Assembly (NCBI GenBank): GCA_049671305.1 | Contig: JBATUR010000030.1 | Span: forward strand, 1-64,000 | Direction of reading: 5' to 3' | Source of the DNA: CADCTM01 sp049671305 | GTDB taxonomy: Bacteria > Cyanobacteriota > Cyanobacteriia > Cyanobacteriales > Coleofasciculaceae | Length of the DNA stretch: 64,000 nt | Program-made: the position numbers and the translations under genes | Notes under the pieces: model-generated | Told to the model about the DNA's origin: nothing | The model's database searches: none | The model's input: the letters and a program-made list of their open reading frames with translations, nothing else | Shown: one piece after another, positions 50,842 to 60,168 of the stretch | Layout of the letters: every line of letters begins with the position of its first letter | Position numbering within the stretch: position 1 is the stretch's first letter

Positions 50842-52527
50842 TTGACCCTCTTGAATGTGGAATCGCCTACAACTGATTTATTGGAATTTGACTCAATCGA
50901 TGACGCCCTTGCCGACCTAAAGGCAGGTCGTGCCTTGGTGGTTGTGGACGACGAAGCCCGTGAAAACGAAGGCGACGTGATTTGCGCTGCCCAATTTGCT
51001 ACCCCTGACATGATTAATTTTATGGCGGTAGAGGCGCGGGGATTGATTTGTTTGGCAATGATGGGCGATCGCCTGGATGCGTTAGATTTGCCTTTGATGG
51101 TTACCAAAAATACAGACAGTAACCAGACAGCATTTACTGTAAGTATGGATGCTTCCCCGCACCTCGGCGTCACAACGGGCATTTCCGCCGATGACCGCGC
51201 CCGGACGATCCAAGTGGCAATTAACCCCGACACTGCCCCTGATGACTTGCGTCGTCCTGGTCACATTTTCCCAATCCGGGCAAGAGAAGGCGGTGTCTTG
51301 AAACGGGCAGGACACACAGAAGCGGCGGTTGACTTGCCAAGACTTGCGGGTTTATATCCAGCAGGTGTGATCTGTGAAATCCAAAATCCTGATGGTTCAA
51401 TGGCACGTTTGCCGCAGTTGTTTAAATATGCCAAAAACCATAACCTAAAAATTATCAGCATTGCCGATTTAATTAGTTATCGCCTCAAATATGACCGCTT
51501 TGTTTATCGGGAAACGATCGCCGAATTACCCAGCAATTTTGGCACGTTCCAAATTTACGCTTACCGAAATAGCCTAGATAGTTCAGAACACGTGGCAATT
51601 GTCAAGGGAAATCCTGCCGAATTCCAAGACAAACCTGTAATGGTACGGATGCACTCGGAATGTCTAACCGGAGATGCCTTGGGTTCCTTGCGCTGTGACT
51701 GCCGAATGCAGCTACAAGCCGCCCTAAAAATGATTGAGGCGGCGGGACAAGGTGTGGTGGTTTACCTGCGTCAGGAAGGGCGTGGCATCGGTTTGGTGAA
51801 CAAATTAAAGGCATACTCGCTGCAAGATCTGGGCTTGGATACGGTAGAAGCCAACGAACGCTTAGGATTTCCGGCTGACTTGCGAGATTATGGTATGGGG
51901 GCGCAAATGCTCAATGATTTGGGTGTGAAAAAAATTCGCCTAATTACCAATAATCCTCGGAAAATCGCGGGTTTGCGCGGTTATGGCATCGAAGTTGTAG
52001 ACCGAGTACCGCTGTTAATTGAAGCTAATGACTATAACTCAATTTACCTAGCAACCAAGGCAAGTAAGCTGGGGCATATGTTGTTGCAGACTTATTTAGT
52101 CACAATTGGCATTCACTGGCAAGATGCGCCGCAGTCGGTTACTGAACGTTATGATCGTTTGGAAAAATTGCGGTATTTGGTGCATAGTCAACATTTATTA
52201 TTGCAGGAAGAAGCCAGACCTGTAGCGATCGCTCTTTTCGGCAAACCATCCTTAATTGTTCACTTAGGCTTCGACCAAGCGCAACTAACTACTGTAGATT
52301 GGTACAAGCACAACAATCATCCTTATGTAAAAGCGATCGCTCATATTCTTGATAACTTGAGTGAGTGGAAGCAAATTGGACGCTTAGAATTTTTGGTATC
52401 TCCCGGCGTCGATCCGATGATTGGTTTACAAGTTCAATTGGATCGGCAAAACTTCCCGATGACGGTGCAATTATCTTCTATTTGTGATAACCTAACAACT
52501 CAAAAAATCTACAGTTTTGAACGATAA
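50842..52527 (+). CDS. ribBA: Bifunctional DHBP synthase/GTP cyclohydrolase II with extended tail
   Basis: 561 residues. The RibB half (about 15-215) has DDEARENEGDVICAA and GHIFPIRAREGGVLKRAGHT. The RibA half (about 220-420) has the zinc and GTP site HSECLTGDALGSLRCDCRMQ and YLRQEGRGIGL. Together they make dihydroxybutanone phosphate and the pyrimidine intermediate, the two entry steps of riboflavin synthesis. A C-terminal extension of about 140 residues follows, beyond the typical size of about 400, as in several cyanobacteria. The start is a TTG at 50842, a TTG at 50851 or a GTG at 50857; DDEAREN is close enough to the start that any fits. Confidence 0.95.
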   Translation: MTLLNVESPTTDLLEFDSIDDALADLKAGRALVVVDDEARENEGDVICAAQFATPDMINFMAVEARGLICLAMMGDRLDALDLPLMVTKNTDSNQTAFTVSMDASPHLGVTTGISADDRARTIQVAINPDTAPDDLRRPGHIFPIRAREGGVLKRAGHTEAAVDLPRLAGLYPAGVICEIQNPDGSMARLPQLFKYAKNHNLKIISIADLISYRLKYDRFVYRETIAELPSNFGTFQIYAYRNSLDSSEHVAIVKGNPAEFQDKPVMVRMHSECLTGDALGSLRCDCRMQLQAALKMIEAAGQGVVVYLRQEGRGIGLVNKLKAYSLQDLGLDTVEANERLGFPADLRDYGMGAQMLNDLGVKKIRLITNNPRKIAGLRGYGIEVVDRVPLLIEANDYNSIYLATKASKLGHMLLQTYLVTIGIHWQDAPQSVTERYDRLEKLRYLVHSQHLLLQEEARPVAIALFGKPSLIVHLGFDQAQLTTVDWYKHNNHPYVKAIAHILDNLSEWKQIGRLEFLVSPGVDPMIGLQVQLDRQNFPMTVQLSSICDNLTTQKIYSFER

Positions 52528-52532
52528 ATATT

Positions 52533-52574
52533 CTCCCAATCTTACTTCCCCCTTATTAAGGGGGATTGGGGGAG
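52533..52574. repeat. Nested palindrome (CTCCCAAT...ATTGGGGGAG)
   Basis: CTCCCAAT pairs with ATTGGGGGAG, enclosing TCCCCCTTA/TTAAGGGGGA. It is a strong hairpin between ribBA and the oxidoreductase gene, of a type common between cyanobacterial genes, and could also act as a terminator. Confidence 0.6.
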
Positions 52575-52603
52575 TCTTCTTCAGAAGCTAGGCAGTATTT
52601 AAA

Positions 52604-54160
52604 ATGAGCTTTGATGTAATTATCATTGGTAGCGGCATCGGTGGTTTAACGGCAGCAGGAATGCTGGCACGTTACGGTAAACGGGTGCTAGTGTGCGAAA
52701 GTCATAATATTGCAGGCGGTGCGGCACATAGTTTTAAACGCCGGGGATTTGAGTTTGATAGTGGTCCCTCATTTTATTGTGGTTTAGGTCACGAGCGTCC
52801 TAGCTTAAATCCGTTACGGCAAGTTTTGGATGTTTTAGGGGAATCTCTAGAAGTTGTGCCCTACGATCCAATGGGACATTATCACTTTCCTGAAGGCACA
52901 TTTGCCGTTTATAGTGATGGCGAAAAGTACAGAGAAACCGTTGCTCAAATTACGCCACAAGGCGCGAAAGAACTCGCACAGTTTGAAAAACGCCTTTTGC
53001 CTCTTTATGAAGCCTTAAAGGACGTTCCAACCCTAGCTCTGAGGGCAGATTGGCAGCTAGTTCCTATCTTATTTAGTCGCTATCTTCCCTCACTATTTAA
53101 GATGCTGCCTTTGTTAGGAATAGTGCAAGGTTCTGTCGGGCAGGTGATGGATCAAGAAGTACGAGATCCTTGGGTGCGGCGCTTGATTGATTTGGAATGT
53201 TTTCTACTTTCGGGACTAAAAGCATCGGGAACAATTGCGCCGGAAGTAGCATTTATGTTGGGTGAAAGAACTCGTGCCGGGGTTGAATATCCGGTTGGTG
53301 GAAGTGGTGCAATTGTTGATGCTTTGGTGCGTGGTTTGAAGCGTTGGGGCGGTGAATTGCGGCTGAATTTTCATGTAGAACAAATATTAGTAGAATCGGG
53401 GAAAGCGGTTGGTGTGCGGTTGCAAAATGGCGAAGTTATTAAAGCGCCAATTGTAATTTCTAATGCCACAATTTGGGATACTTTCGGAGGGGCGCACAGC
53501 CTTACTTTCGGAGGGGCGCACAGCCGTGCGCCCCTACTACGGCAGGAAGATTTGCCTGAGAATTACCGAAAATCTGCTTTAGAAATGCCAGCAGTAGATA
53601 GTTTTATGCACTTACATCTTGGCATTCGTAAAGAAGGTTTGGAACAATTAACGGGACATCATGTGGTTGTTCATGATGGAAATAAAGATATTACGGAACC
53701 GGGTAATACTTGCATGATTTCAATTCCTTCGGTTTGGGATGCTAATCTTGCACCGTCAGGACATCATGTGGTTCATGCTTATACTTTGGAACCGTTTGCG
53801 GGTTGGCAACGGGATCAGGAATATGAACAGAAGAAAAAAGAGCGATCGCAATCTTTGTTTAAAGCTTTGGAAAAAATAATTCCAGATATAAGAAAGCGTA
53901 TTGTTTTGGAATTAATTGGCACTCCTTTAACTCATTCCCATTATTTACGTCGCTATCAAGGCACTTATGGTCCTGCTATTGCGGCGGGAAAAGGAATGTT
54001 TCCGAGTTATCAAACACCAATTTCTGGTTTATATCGAGTTGGAGATAGTACGATGCCTGGAATTGGGGTTCCGGCGGTGGCAGCGTCGGGTATTTTGTGT
54101 GCAAATAGTTTGGTTTCCCCGCAACAAACTGCGGAATTATTGAAGCAATTGGAGGTATGA
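52604..54160 (+). CDS. CrtI/CrtH-like FAD oxidoreductase with an in-frame repeat insertion
   Basis: 518 residues. The protein starts DVIIIGSGIGGLTAAGMLAR (Rossmann fold) and ends LYRVGDSTMPGIGVPAVAASG, the FAD-contacting C terminus of carotene isomerase/desaturase-like oxidoreductases. FKRRGFEFDSGPSFYCG and GVEYPVGGSGAIVDALVRGL support the family. About 15 residues in the middle (FGGAHSLTFGGAHSRAPLL) come from an intergenic palindromic repeat inserted in frame, so the protein is probably still made. The substrate is likely a carotenoid or phytol-type isoprenoid, by family only. It converges with an Uma2 gene, with 2 bases between stops. Confidence 0.88.
   Translation: MSFDVIIIGSGIGGLTAAGMLARYGKRVLVCESHNIAGGAAHSFKRRGFEFDSGPSFYCGLGHERPSLNPLRQVLDVLGESLEVVPYDPMGHYHFPEGTFAVYSDGEKYRETVAQITPQGAKELAQFEKRLLPLYEALKDVPTLALRADWQLVPILFSRYLPSLFKMLPLLGIVQGSVGQVMDQEVRDPWVRRLIDLECFLLSGLKASGTIAPEVAFMLGERTRAGVEYPVGGSGAIVDALVRGLKRWGGELRLNFHVEQILVESGKAVGVRLQNGEVIKAPIVISNATIWDTFGGAHSLTFGGAHSRAPLLRQEDLPENYRKSALEMPAVDSFMHLHLGIRKEGLEQLTGHHVVVHDGNKDITEPGNTCMISIPSVWDANLAPSGHHVVHAYTLEPFAGWQRDQEYEQKKKERSQSLFKALEKIIPDIRKRIVLELIGTPLTHSHYLRRYQGTYGPAIAAGKGMFPSYQTPISGLYRVGDSTMPGIGVPAVAASGILCANSLVSPQQTAELLKQLEV
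53481..53537. repeat. Intergenic palindromic repeat inserted in the oxidoreductase gene
   Basis: CTTTCGGAGGGGCGCACAGC occurs twice, at 53481 and 53505, separated by four bases. The second copy continues to GTGCGCCCCTAC, forming the palindrome GGGGCGCACAGC...GTGCGCCCC. The sequence keeps the reading frame open. The same repeat class is normally seen between genes. Confidence 0.75.
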
Positions 54161-54162
54161 TG

Positions 54163-54738
54163 CTAATCCCAGCGGAACACTTTAATTGCTTCTCCTGCAT
54201 CAGTTTCTGCCATTAATATACAGCGTCTGAGCAAATCAAAATTAAGGTTATTGAGTCCGGGTAGTTGGCTACGGTCGATGGGTTCATACCTACCTTCTCT
54301 AAGATGATAAAGCTTAAGCGTTCCATCTTGCCAAAACCAAACTTCACTTACACCTAAAGCTTTATAACGTTCTAACTTACTGGTGGTGCCACTGGTAAAA
54401 ACAACTTCAATAGATAAATCTGGAATTGATTTCACGCTACCAATGCAGAATGACTCGTCCGCTTGAGCTGAGACAACGCCTTCTTTTTCCTGAGTCATTG
54501 CTCCTGTGGGCTTAAAGAAGATTCCTTGTTCGACAAGAAAGGTCGTGACTAAGTAACAAATAATGCGAGAAAAAGTTTCGTGGTCTTGTCCTGGCATAAG
54601 AATCTCGATCGCACCATCATAATAACAGAGCCGCACTCCAGGAGAATTATCAAAGCCTTTCTGGATGTATTTGAACTGTTCCCAGGTTCCATGATGGATA
54701 ATGCGTTGATCGGTTGTTTTATCTAGTAGTGAGGGCAT
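54163..54738 (-). CDS. Uma2-family (DUF820) protein, short form
   Basis: About 191 residues with the family order: GVRLCYYDGAIEILMPGQDH, then PDLSIEVVFTSGTTSKLERY, then LGVSEVWFWQDG. The acidic residues in these blocks resemble a PD-(D/E)XK nuclease site. No toxin, antitoxin or restriction gene is adjacent. The ATG at 54738 is chosen over an upstream TTG at 54762. It ends 2 bases from the stop of the oxidoreductase gene. Confidence 0.85.
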   Translation of the reverse strand: MPSLLDKTTDQRIIHHGTWEQFKYIQKGFDNSPGVRLCYYDGAIEILMPGQDHETFSRIICYLVTTFLVEQGIFFKPTGAMTQEKEGVVSAQADESFCIGSVKSIPDLSIEVVFTSGTTSKLERYKALGVSEVWFWQDGTLKLYHLREGRYEPIDRSQLPGLNNLNFDLLRRCILMAETDAGEAIKVFRWD

Positions 54739-54797
54739 TGTATTTACAAGCCTAATGAGCAATTTTATTATATCTTCTGGTTGGGGAGGTTATTGTG

Positions 54798-54859
54798 CTT
54801 CAAGGCGATCGCTTACTGCCAGCAATTACAACAATAGGTAGTAAGCGATGCAGTTGAAG
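54798..54859. repeat. Long inverted repeat after the UvrD-like gene
   Basis: CTTCAA, then CGCTTACTGCC, pairs with GGTAGTAAGCG and TTGAAG around an unpaired loop of about 16 nt. One arm contains a HIP1 octamer. It lies just after the UvrD-like stop on the minus strand and could end its transcript. Confidence 0.5.
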
Positions 54860-54874
54860 TTAGATTAAACAAAA

Positions 54875-56089
54875 TTAACTTTCGGGCTCAAAACTTAATT
54901 GATCTGGAGATTTCAAACACTCTTCAATAATCTTTGCAACGGAGTTTTTATAGTCATACAAAATTATCAAATGCTCACGAGATCGAGTCATCGCCACATA
55001 AAGACCAGCCTTCTCCTCAAAATCATCAGCCAAGTCAACTCCTGCGATAATTACAGCATCAAACTCAACTCCTTTCAGGGCATTCCATGAATCCACAATT
55101 ACATACGGTCTATCAACTACATTTCGCTTTCTTTCTTGAGGATTTTTAGGAGCATCGTGTTTGACATTAAGTTTGTGAAGCTCATTACTAATTTTAACTC
55201 TGAGATTTCCTTGTACTCCTGGGTGAGTCAAAATACCAATAGATGAATTAGGACAAGTTGATAATGCCATCTTGACTTGCTTGGCAATTTCTACAGGCAT
55301 CTCTTTATAATTAATCTGCGAAATAGTAGGAGAAATGCCAGAACTTCTAGATTCTTTTTTCTTTGGTTCAATAATGCTACCAATCTCACTGCCAACTTTC
55401 ATACCAGCTTTCTCTATAGCAGGTTGAATGAATTTCCAGGCTAATTCCAGAATTTCGGGTGAATTCCGGTAGTTTAGAGCAAAAACCTGGGAACGACCTA
55501 CGACATTTATACCTAATTTTTGCCAACTCCAATCGCTTTTTCTTCTATGCTGTTGACCGTAAACAGACTGAGTATTGTCATACACGAAGAAAAGAGAATT
55601 AGTTTGAGTATCTAAAACTTCAAGAAGTGCCTGAAACCATTCATCATAAAAATCTTGTGCTTCATCTACAAGAATGGCTTGATACTTCAATCTTGAGTTT
55701 TTTGCCTGGTCAATGACTCGCTTTCGCAAATCAGGATCATCATCATATTTATAATTGTATCCAATTTCTTTGTAACTCCATTTATGAAAAGTCTTGCACT
55801 CAACATTTAACCCTTTTTCCTTCAGCTTAGAGTTAAGCCAATTCTGCATAAAACGGTTGTAACAAAGAACAAGAATTGATTTGTACTTCTTTTCTGAAAT
55901 AATTTTTTCAACACGGTTTATCAGAGCCAAAGACTTGCCAGAACCAGCAACGCCCCGCGCAAGAGAATGCGCCTCAATATCGTAGTTCCTTACTTTAATT
56001 TGTTCTCCGTCTGGCTGTTCGCCACTTAGTCTTTGATTAATACTTTGATGAAAATTTATCCATTGCATAGGTGATTTGTAGATAGACAC
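54875..56089 (-). CDS. UvrD/Rep-like helicase, short form
   Basis: 404 residues, much shorter than full UvrD (about 700). Walker A is GVAGSGKSLALI near residue 50, Walker B is ILVDEAQDFYDEW, and motif V/VI appear as FDAVIIAGVDLADDF and VAMTRSREHLIILYD. The order fits a superfamily I, UvrD-like ATPase with reduced accessory domains, similar to stand-alone forms that are linked to DNA repair or phage defence in other bacteria (inference). No partner gene is adjacent. The GTG at 56089 or ATG at 56068 may be the start. Confidence 0.8.
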   Translation of the reverse strand: MSIYKSPMQWINFHQSINQRLSGEQPDGEQIKVRNYDIEAHSLARGVAGSGKSLALINRVEKIISEKKYKSILVLCYNRFMQNWLNSKLKEKGLNVECKTFHKWSYKEIGYNYKYDDDPDLRKRVIDQAKNSRLKYQAILVDEAQDFYDEWFQALLEVLDTQTNSLFFVYDNTQSVYGQQHRRKSDWSWQKLGINVVGRSQVFALNYRNSPEILELAWKFIQPAIEKAGMKVGSEIGSIIEPKKKESRSSGISPTISQINYKEMPVEIAKQVKMALSTCPNSSIGILTHPGVQGNLRVKISNELHKLNVKHDAPKNPQERKRNVVDRPYVIVDSWNALKGVEFDAVIIAGVDLADDFEEKAGLYVAMTRSREHLIILYDYKNSVAKIIEECLKSPDQLSFEPES

Positions 56090-56317
56090 ACATCCTAATA
56101 GTTTAATGCAATCGCATTTCTGTCCGCAAGATAGTCAGATTTTTCCCGTATAATATCCTCGAATATGGTATTACACGGATGTTTTTGAGTTAGTATTGCA
56201 ACTTCTGAACCGAAAAAGCTTCTACATTTTGCTTTAACTGCTGCCTTTGTTCCTCTAAATCTCACTGAAAGGCGATCGCTTTCCCATCAAAACAACCACA
56301 GTTATAAATATCTTGTA

Positions 56318-56389
56318 AGCGGATGATCGGACTCGAACCGACGACATTCAGCTTGGGAAGCTGACGTTCTACCACTGAACTACACCCGC
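56318..56389 (-). tRNA. trnG: tRNA-Gly (anticodon CCC)
   Basis: A 72-nt cloverleaf: acceptor stem GCGGGTG/CATCCGC with one G-T pair, D arm GTTCAGTGGTAGAAC, anticodon stem TCAGC/GCTGA with loop TTCCCAA (anticodon CCC), T-arm GTCGGTTCGAGTCCGAT. It reads GGG. Confidence 0.93.
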
Positions 56390-56763
56390 AAAGTTTGAAA
56401 AAATCTTGCTAACGCCATGATACAACATTATTCAAAACTTTTAGTCAGTAATATTTTTAGACAAAAACTTACTAATTGTTATGGGGTTTCAACAAATAAT
56501 TGTTTGTGAACTAAAATAGATGAGGAAAGCTCATCTAAGCCAGGAATATTTAACTTAATAATTTTCTAAGGTTTTGCTAAAACAATTATGCAACTTGTAC
56601 TAAACGCTTTTAATAATTGCCCAAACAATAACTTGTGACGAAAAACACAAGGCTCTCGTGACCATCAAGAGAACAATTGGCAGGATTTTGCGCCATCCTG
56701 TTAAAGGTAGGGAAATTGTCAGCTTGTTACGGTTGAGGTTATTGCAAATTCCGAGTACCAAGG
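56390..56763. other. Spacer between tRNA-Gly and the HD-domain gene
   Basis: AT-rich, with one small hairpin (CAGGAT 56681-56686 with ATCCTG 56695-56700). No other feature is visible. It should contain the HD gene's promoter. Confidence 0.4.
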
Positions 56764-57624
56764 ATGTTTAATACTACTGAGATTCTGATTAATTCGTTTG
56801 TTCAAAAGCTGCGTGATGGCTACCACCGGACTTACGGCGGGCTCAAGCCAGATAACGAAGATATTATTGCCTGGGCAGGAAGCATGGCAATGGAAAATAT
56901 CTCCAATAGCGATGCTTTGTATCACAACGTGGAACACTCAATGATGGTTAGCTTAGTAGGACAAGAAATCCTACGAGGCAAACAGATCCGCGAGGGTGGG
57001 GTGACGGCTGAAGATTGGCTGCACTATATTATTTCCTTGGTGTGCCATGACATTGGCTATGTTAAAGGGGTATGTAGAAGCGATCGCGAATCAGAACGGT
57101 TATACGCAACCGGTGAAAATGATCAAATGGTACACCTGCCTCACGGTGCTTCTGATGCCGCTCTGACGCCTTATCATGTAGACCGAGCCAAATTATTCAT
57201 CGATGAGCGGTTTGGAGGTCACAATTGGATTGATGCTGAACTAATCAAGCGTAATATTGAACTAACTCGCTTCCCTGTACCAAAAGAAGGCGATCATCAA
57301 GACACCGCAGGGTTTCCTGGCTTAATTCGAGCTTCTGACTTAATTGGTCAATTGAGCGATCCACGCTATCTTAAAAAAATTAGTGCCTTGTATTATGAAT
57401 TTGAAGAAACTGGCGTTAATCAAGCTTTGGGCTATCGACATCCAGGAGATTTACGGCGCAACTACTCTAAGTTTTATTGGAAAGGCGTTTTCCCCTATAT
57501 CCAAGATGCCCTACGTTATCTAGAATTGACACAACAGGGGAAACAAATTATTGCTAACCTACATTCCAATGTGTTTGTCGTCGAACATGAAGCAAAAGAA
57601 GACGAACACAGGCAACCAGCATAA
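56764..57624 (+). CDS. HD-domain metal-dependent phosphohydrolase
   Basis: 286 residues. YHNVEHSMMV (about 57-66), CHDIGYVKGV (about 98-107, the His-Asp pair) and HLPHGASDAALTPYHVD supply the HD metal ligands. The sequence resembles cyanobacterial HD proteins without added sensor domains. The predicted reaction is phosphomono- or diester hydrolysis, substrate unknown. It is followed 21 bases later by a DppC-like permease gene on the same strand; no shared role is apparent. Confidence 0.85.
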   Translation: MFNTTEILINSFVQKLRDGYHRTYGGLKPDNEDIIAWAGSMAMENISNSDALYHNVEHSMMVSLVGQEILRGKQIREGGVTAEDWLHYIISLVCHDIGYVKGVCRSDRESERLYATGENDQMVHLPHGASDAALTPYHVDRAKLFIDERFGGHNWIDAELIKRNIELTRFPVPKEGDHQDTAGFPGLIRASDLIGQLSDPRYLKKISALYYEFEETGVNQALGYRHPGDLRRNYSKFYWKGVFPYIQDALRYLELTQQGKQIIANLHSNVFVVEHEAKEDEHRQPA

Positions 57625-57645
57625 CAACACTCATAATCTAAGCAC

Positions 57646-58794
57646 ATGAATTGGTGGCAGAAATTAAAAAAGAACCCTTTGGCTCGTTTTGGAGCGCTAG
57701 TGCTATTACTTTTTTATGTAGTGGTAATTGCGGCTGATTTCGTTGCCCCTTATGATCCTTATGCTTCACAAACTGATGGTTCACTACTGCCACCTACTCA
57801 AACTTACTGGCGTAACCAGGCCGGACAATTCATTGGACCCCACGTCTATCCGACAACTCAAGGACCGACAGATCTTCAAACAGGCGATCGCTTGCTTAAA
57901 CGCGACTTACAAAAACCTTCCCCCCTCAGATTATTTGTAAATGGTGCTACCTATCCTTTACTGCAAATTCGTTTACCAATTGGAGAAAATTTTAAAGAAG
58001 TCGAACTCTTTAAAGGCATTCCCGTCAACCTACACTTGTTCGGTGCGGCAGGTGAGGGCAAAATAAATTTATTAGGTACAGATGAACAAGGGCGCGATCA
58101 ATTTAGTCGCCTTGTACATGGTGGTCGCATTAGTCTCAGTATCGGTTTAGTGGGAGTTGCTATTTCTTTTCCCTTGGGTTTATTAATAGGTGGAATTTCT
58201 GGCTATTTTGGCGGTTGGCTAGATGCAATTTTGATGCGTTTGGCAGAAGTCCTCATGACAATTCCTAGCCTTTATCTCTTAGTAGCTTTGGCGGCAGTAT
58301 TACCCGCCGGACTAACCAGCGCCCAGCGGTTTTTATTAATTGTTGTAATTACTTCCTTAATTGGTTGGGCAGGATTAGCACGAGTAATTCGAGGACAAGT
58401 ATTGTCCATAAAAGAACGAGAATTTGTGCAAGCTTCTAAAGCAATGGGAGCTAATCCTTTTTATGTTATTGTCCGCCACGTCTTACCCCAAACCGCTACC
58501 TATATCGTGATTTCTGCCACCTTATCGATTCCTAGCTACATCGGGGCAGAAGCGGTATTGAGCTTAATTGGTCTTGGTATCCAACAACCTGATCCCTCTT
58601 GGGGAAACCTCCTATCAATTGCCACAAATGCTTCGATTTTGGTACTGCAACCTTGGTTGATTTGGCCCCCAGCTATCCTGATTATCTTAACAGTATTAGC
58701 ATTTAATTTATTAGGAGATGGTTTGCGTGATGCTCTTGATCCTCGTAGTTTAGAACAGCAACAAACGTCATCTGAGGTTGTTAATCAAACTTAA
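57646..58794 (+). CDS. DppC/OppC-like ABC transporter permease
   Basis: 382 residues. One N-terminal transmembrane segment (ARFGALVLLLFYVVVIAADF) is followed by a periplasmic loop of about 130 residues that is longer than usual. Five more segments follow. The permease EAA loop reads EFVQASKAMGANPFYVIVRH, which contacts the ATPase. LLGTDEQGRDQFSRLVHGGR is the family hallmark. It would import peptides, nickel or similar solutes with partners encoded elsewhere: no ATPase, binding protein or second permease is adjacent. Confidence 0.88.
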   Translation: MNWWQKLKKNPLARFGALVLLLFYVVVIAADFVAPYDPYASQTDGSLLPPTQTYWRNQAGQFIGPHVYPTTQGPTDLQTGDRLLKRDLQKPSPLRLFVNGATYPLLQIRLPIGENFKEVELFKGIPVNLHLFGAAGEGKINLLGTDEQGRDQFSRLVHGGRISLSIGLVGVAISFPLGLLIGGISGYFGGWLDAILMRLAEVLMTIPSLYLLVALAAVLPAGLTSAQRFLLIVVITSLIGWAGLARVIRGQVLSIKEREFVQASKAMGANPFYVIVRHVLPQTATYIVISATLSIPSYIGAEAVLSLIGLGIQQPDPSWGNLLSIATNASILVLQPWLIWPPAILIILTVLAFNLLGDGLRDALDPRSLEQQQTSSEVVNQT

Positions 58795-58899
58795 GTGAAG
58801 CAGGTTATTTGCCCTTTCTATTACTCCATTTCAGTAACGAGAAGTCTCTGTAATAAATAACCTTTGGTAGATGTCACCTGAGCAATTTTTTGGTCAGCA

Positions 58900-59862
58900 C
58901 TATAGCCTAGTAATGCTGATACCAGAACTAACTAAATCAGAAATCTTTTTAGCTGCTGTTTGTTCAGTAACTTGTCGTCCTTCTGTCAAGAGATACTCCA
59001 GGAAAGTTCGGGCAACAATTGATAGCTGTTTACCAGTAGGATAGACGGCGTACCAATAACGTTCGATGGGAAATTTCTCCACATCTAAAACAGTAAGCTG
59101 ACTATGTGGACTATCAAGAGTTAGGGTATGAGCAGATAAGACGGAGATGCCTAAACCACCGGCAATGGCTTGTTTAATTGCTTCATTACTACCTAAATCT
59201 AACCTGACTTTTAGCTGAATTTTCTGTTCATCAAAAAGGGTTTGTACAGCTTTACGTGTTCCTGATCCAGGCTCTCGCATAATAAACCGCTCAGTACCCA
59301 CTCTTTCCAAAGAAATATTCTTTTCTTGAGCCAAGGGATGGCTGATCGGAGCAACCACAACCAAAGGGTTTTCTAAAATTGGCTTACAGCTAACCTCGAT
59401 ATTTTCAGGCAGTTGACTCATTACATATATATCGTCCAAATTATCATTTAGGCGATTGATAATATGCTCATGATTTGTCACCTGCAAAGAAATATCAATG
59501 CCGGGATAACGTTGGCAAAATGGACCGAGTAAACGTGGTATAAAATATTTGGCGGTTGTAATAACAGCAATTCTTAGTCTGCCTTGTTTTAAACCCTTGA
59601 GGTCAGCAACCGTCATTTCAAATTGCTCTAATTGCTCAAAAACTTGGCGACAAGTTTTTACTAGTTCTTCTCCCGCTTGGGTAAGATATAAACGCTTACC
59701 GATCTGGTCAAATAAAGGCATTCCCACAGCTTTTGTTAGCTGCTTGACCTGCATAGAGACTGTTGGCTGAGTAAGAAATAATTCTTCAGCGGCTCTGGTA
59801 AAACTGTTATGGCGAGCAACAGCTTCAAATACTTTTAGCTGATGCAGCGTGGCTTGGTTCAA
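58900..59862 (-). CDS. cmpR: LysR-type regulator of inorganic-carbon genes (CmpR-like)
   Basis: 320 residues. The N-terminal winged helix LHQLKVFEAVARHNSFTRAA and LFLTQPTVSMQVKQLTKAVG (recognition helix) match CmpR. The RbcR branch of cyanobacteria starts differently (LDQLRILKAIA). The effector domain has ITTAKYFIPRLLGPFCQRYP and REPGSGTRKAVQTLF. CmpR activates HCO3- transport genes under low carbon, sensing photorespiratory and RuBP-type metabolites. The gene sits just downstream of ccmO, so it may respond to or regulate the carboxysome cluster. CcmR/NdhR is the alternative, which by eye is less similar. Confidence 0.88.
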   Translation of the reverse strand: MNQATLHQLKVFEAVARHNSFTRAAEELFLTQPTVSMQVKQLTKAVGMPLFDQIGKRLYLTQAGEELVKTCRQVFEQLEQFEMTVADLKGLKQGRLRIAVITTAKYFIPRLLGPFCQRYPGIDISLQVTNHEHIINRLNDNLDDIYVMSQLPENIEVSCKPILENPLVVVAPISHPLAQEKNISLERVGTERFIMREPGSGTRKAVQTLFDEQKIQLKVRLDLGSNEAIKQAIAGGLGISVLSAHTLTLDSPHSQLTVLDVEKFPIERYWYAVYPTGKQLSIVARTFLEYLLTEGRQVTEQTAAKKISDLVSSGISITRL

Positions 59863-60168
59863 CGCTACTTCTCCTTGAAAGGTTATAGACTATCTTCTAT
59901 TGTAATCATCAATAACAATGAATTTTTCTATTAATATTCCGGGTTATGATTTCAAGTAACTGGAACAAGTGACAGTCTTCCTTCCATCCAGCGTTGCACA
60001 ACCACCAAATTTAAGGTTCGGGTGTACTGTTAGCTTATTCCCGTCTTGTAGTGATACAGGTAATTTTACACTCGTTTTAATTATGGTTTTGTGCAATGCT
60101 TCCTTTTTTGGTGAAAAAAGTTTTGTCGTTCAAAAGTGGGAGCAGTTATTAAGATTTATGATCATTAT
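59863..60168. other. Spacer between cmpR and ccmO
   Basis: No reliable gene. GTTA (59943-59946) and TAAC (59957-59960), a T-N11-A-like pair, lie about 80 bases upstream of cmpR and may be a LysR-type site (weak). The rest is AT-rich. Confidence 0.35.
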
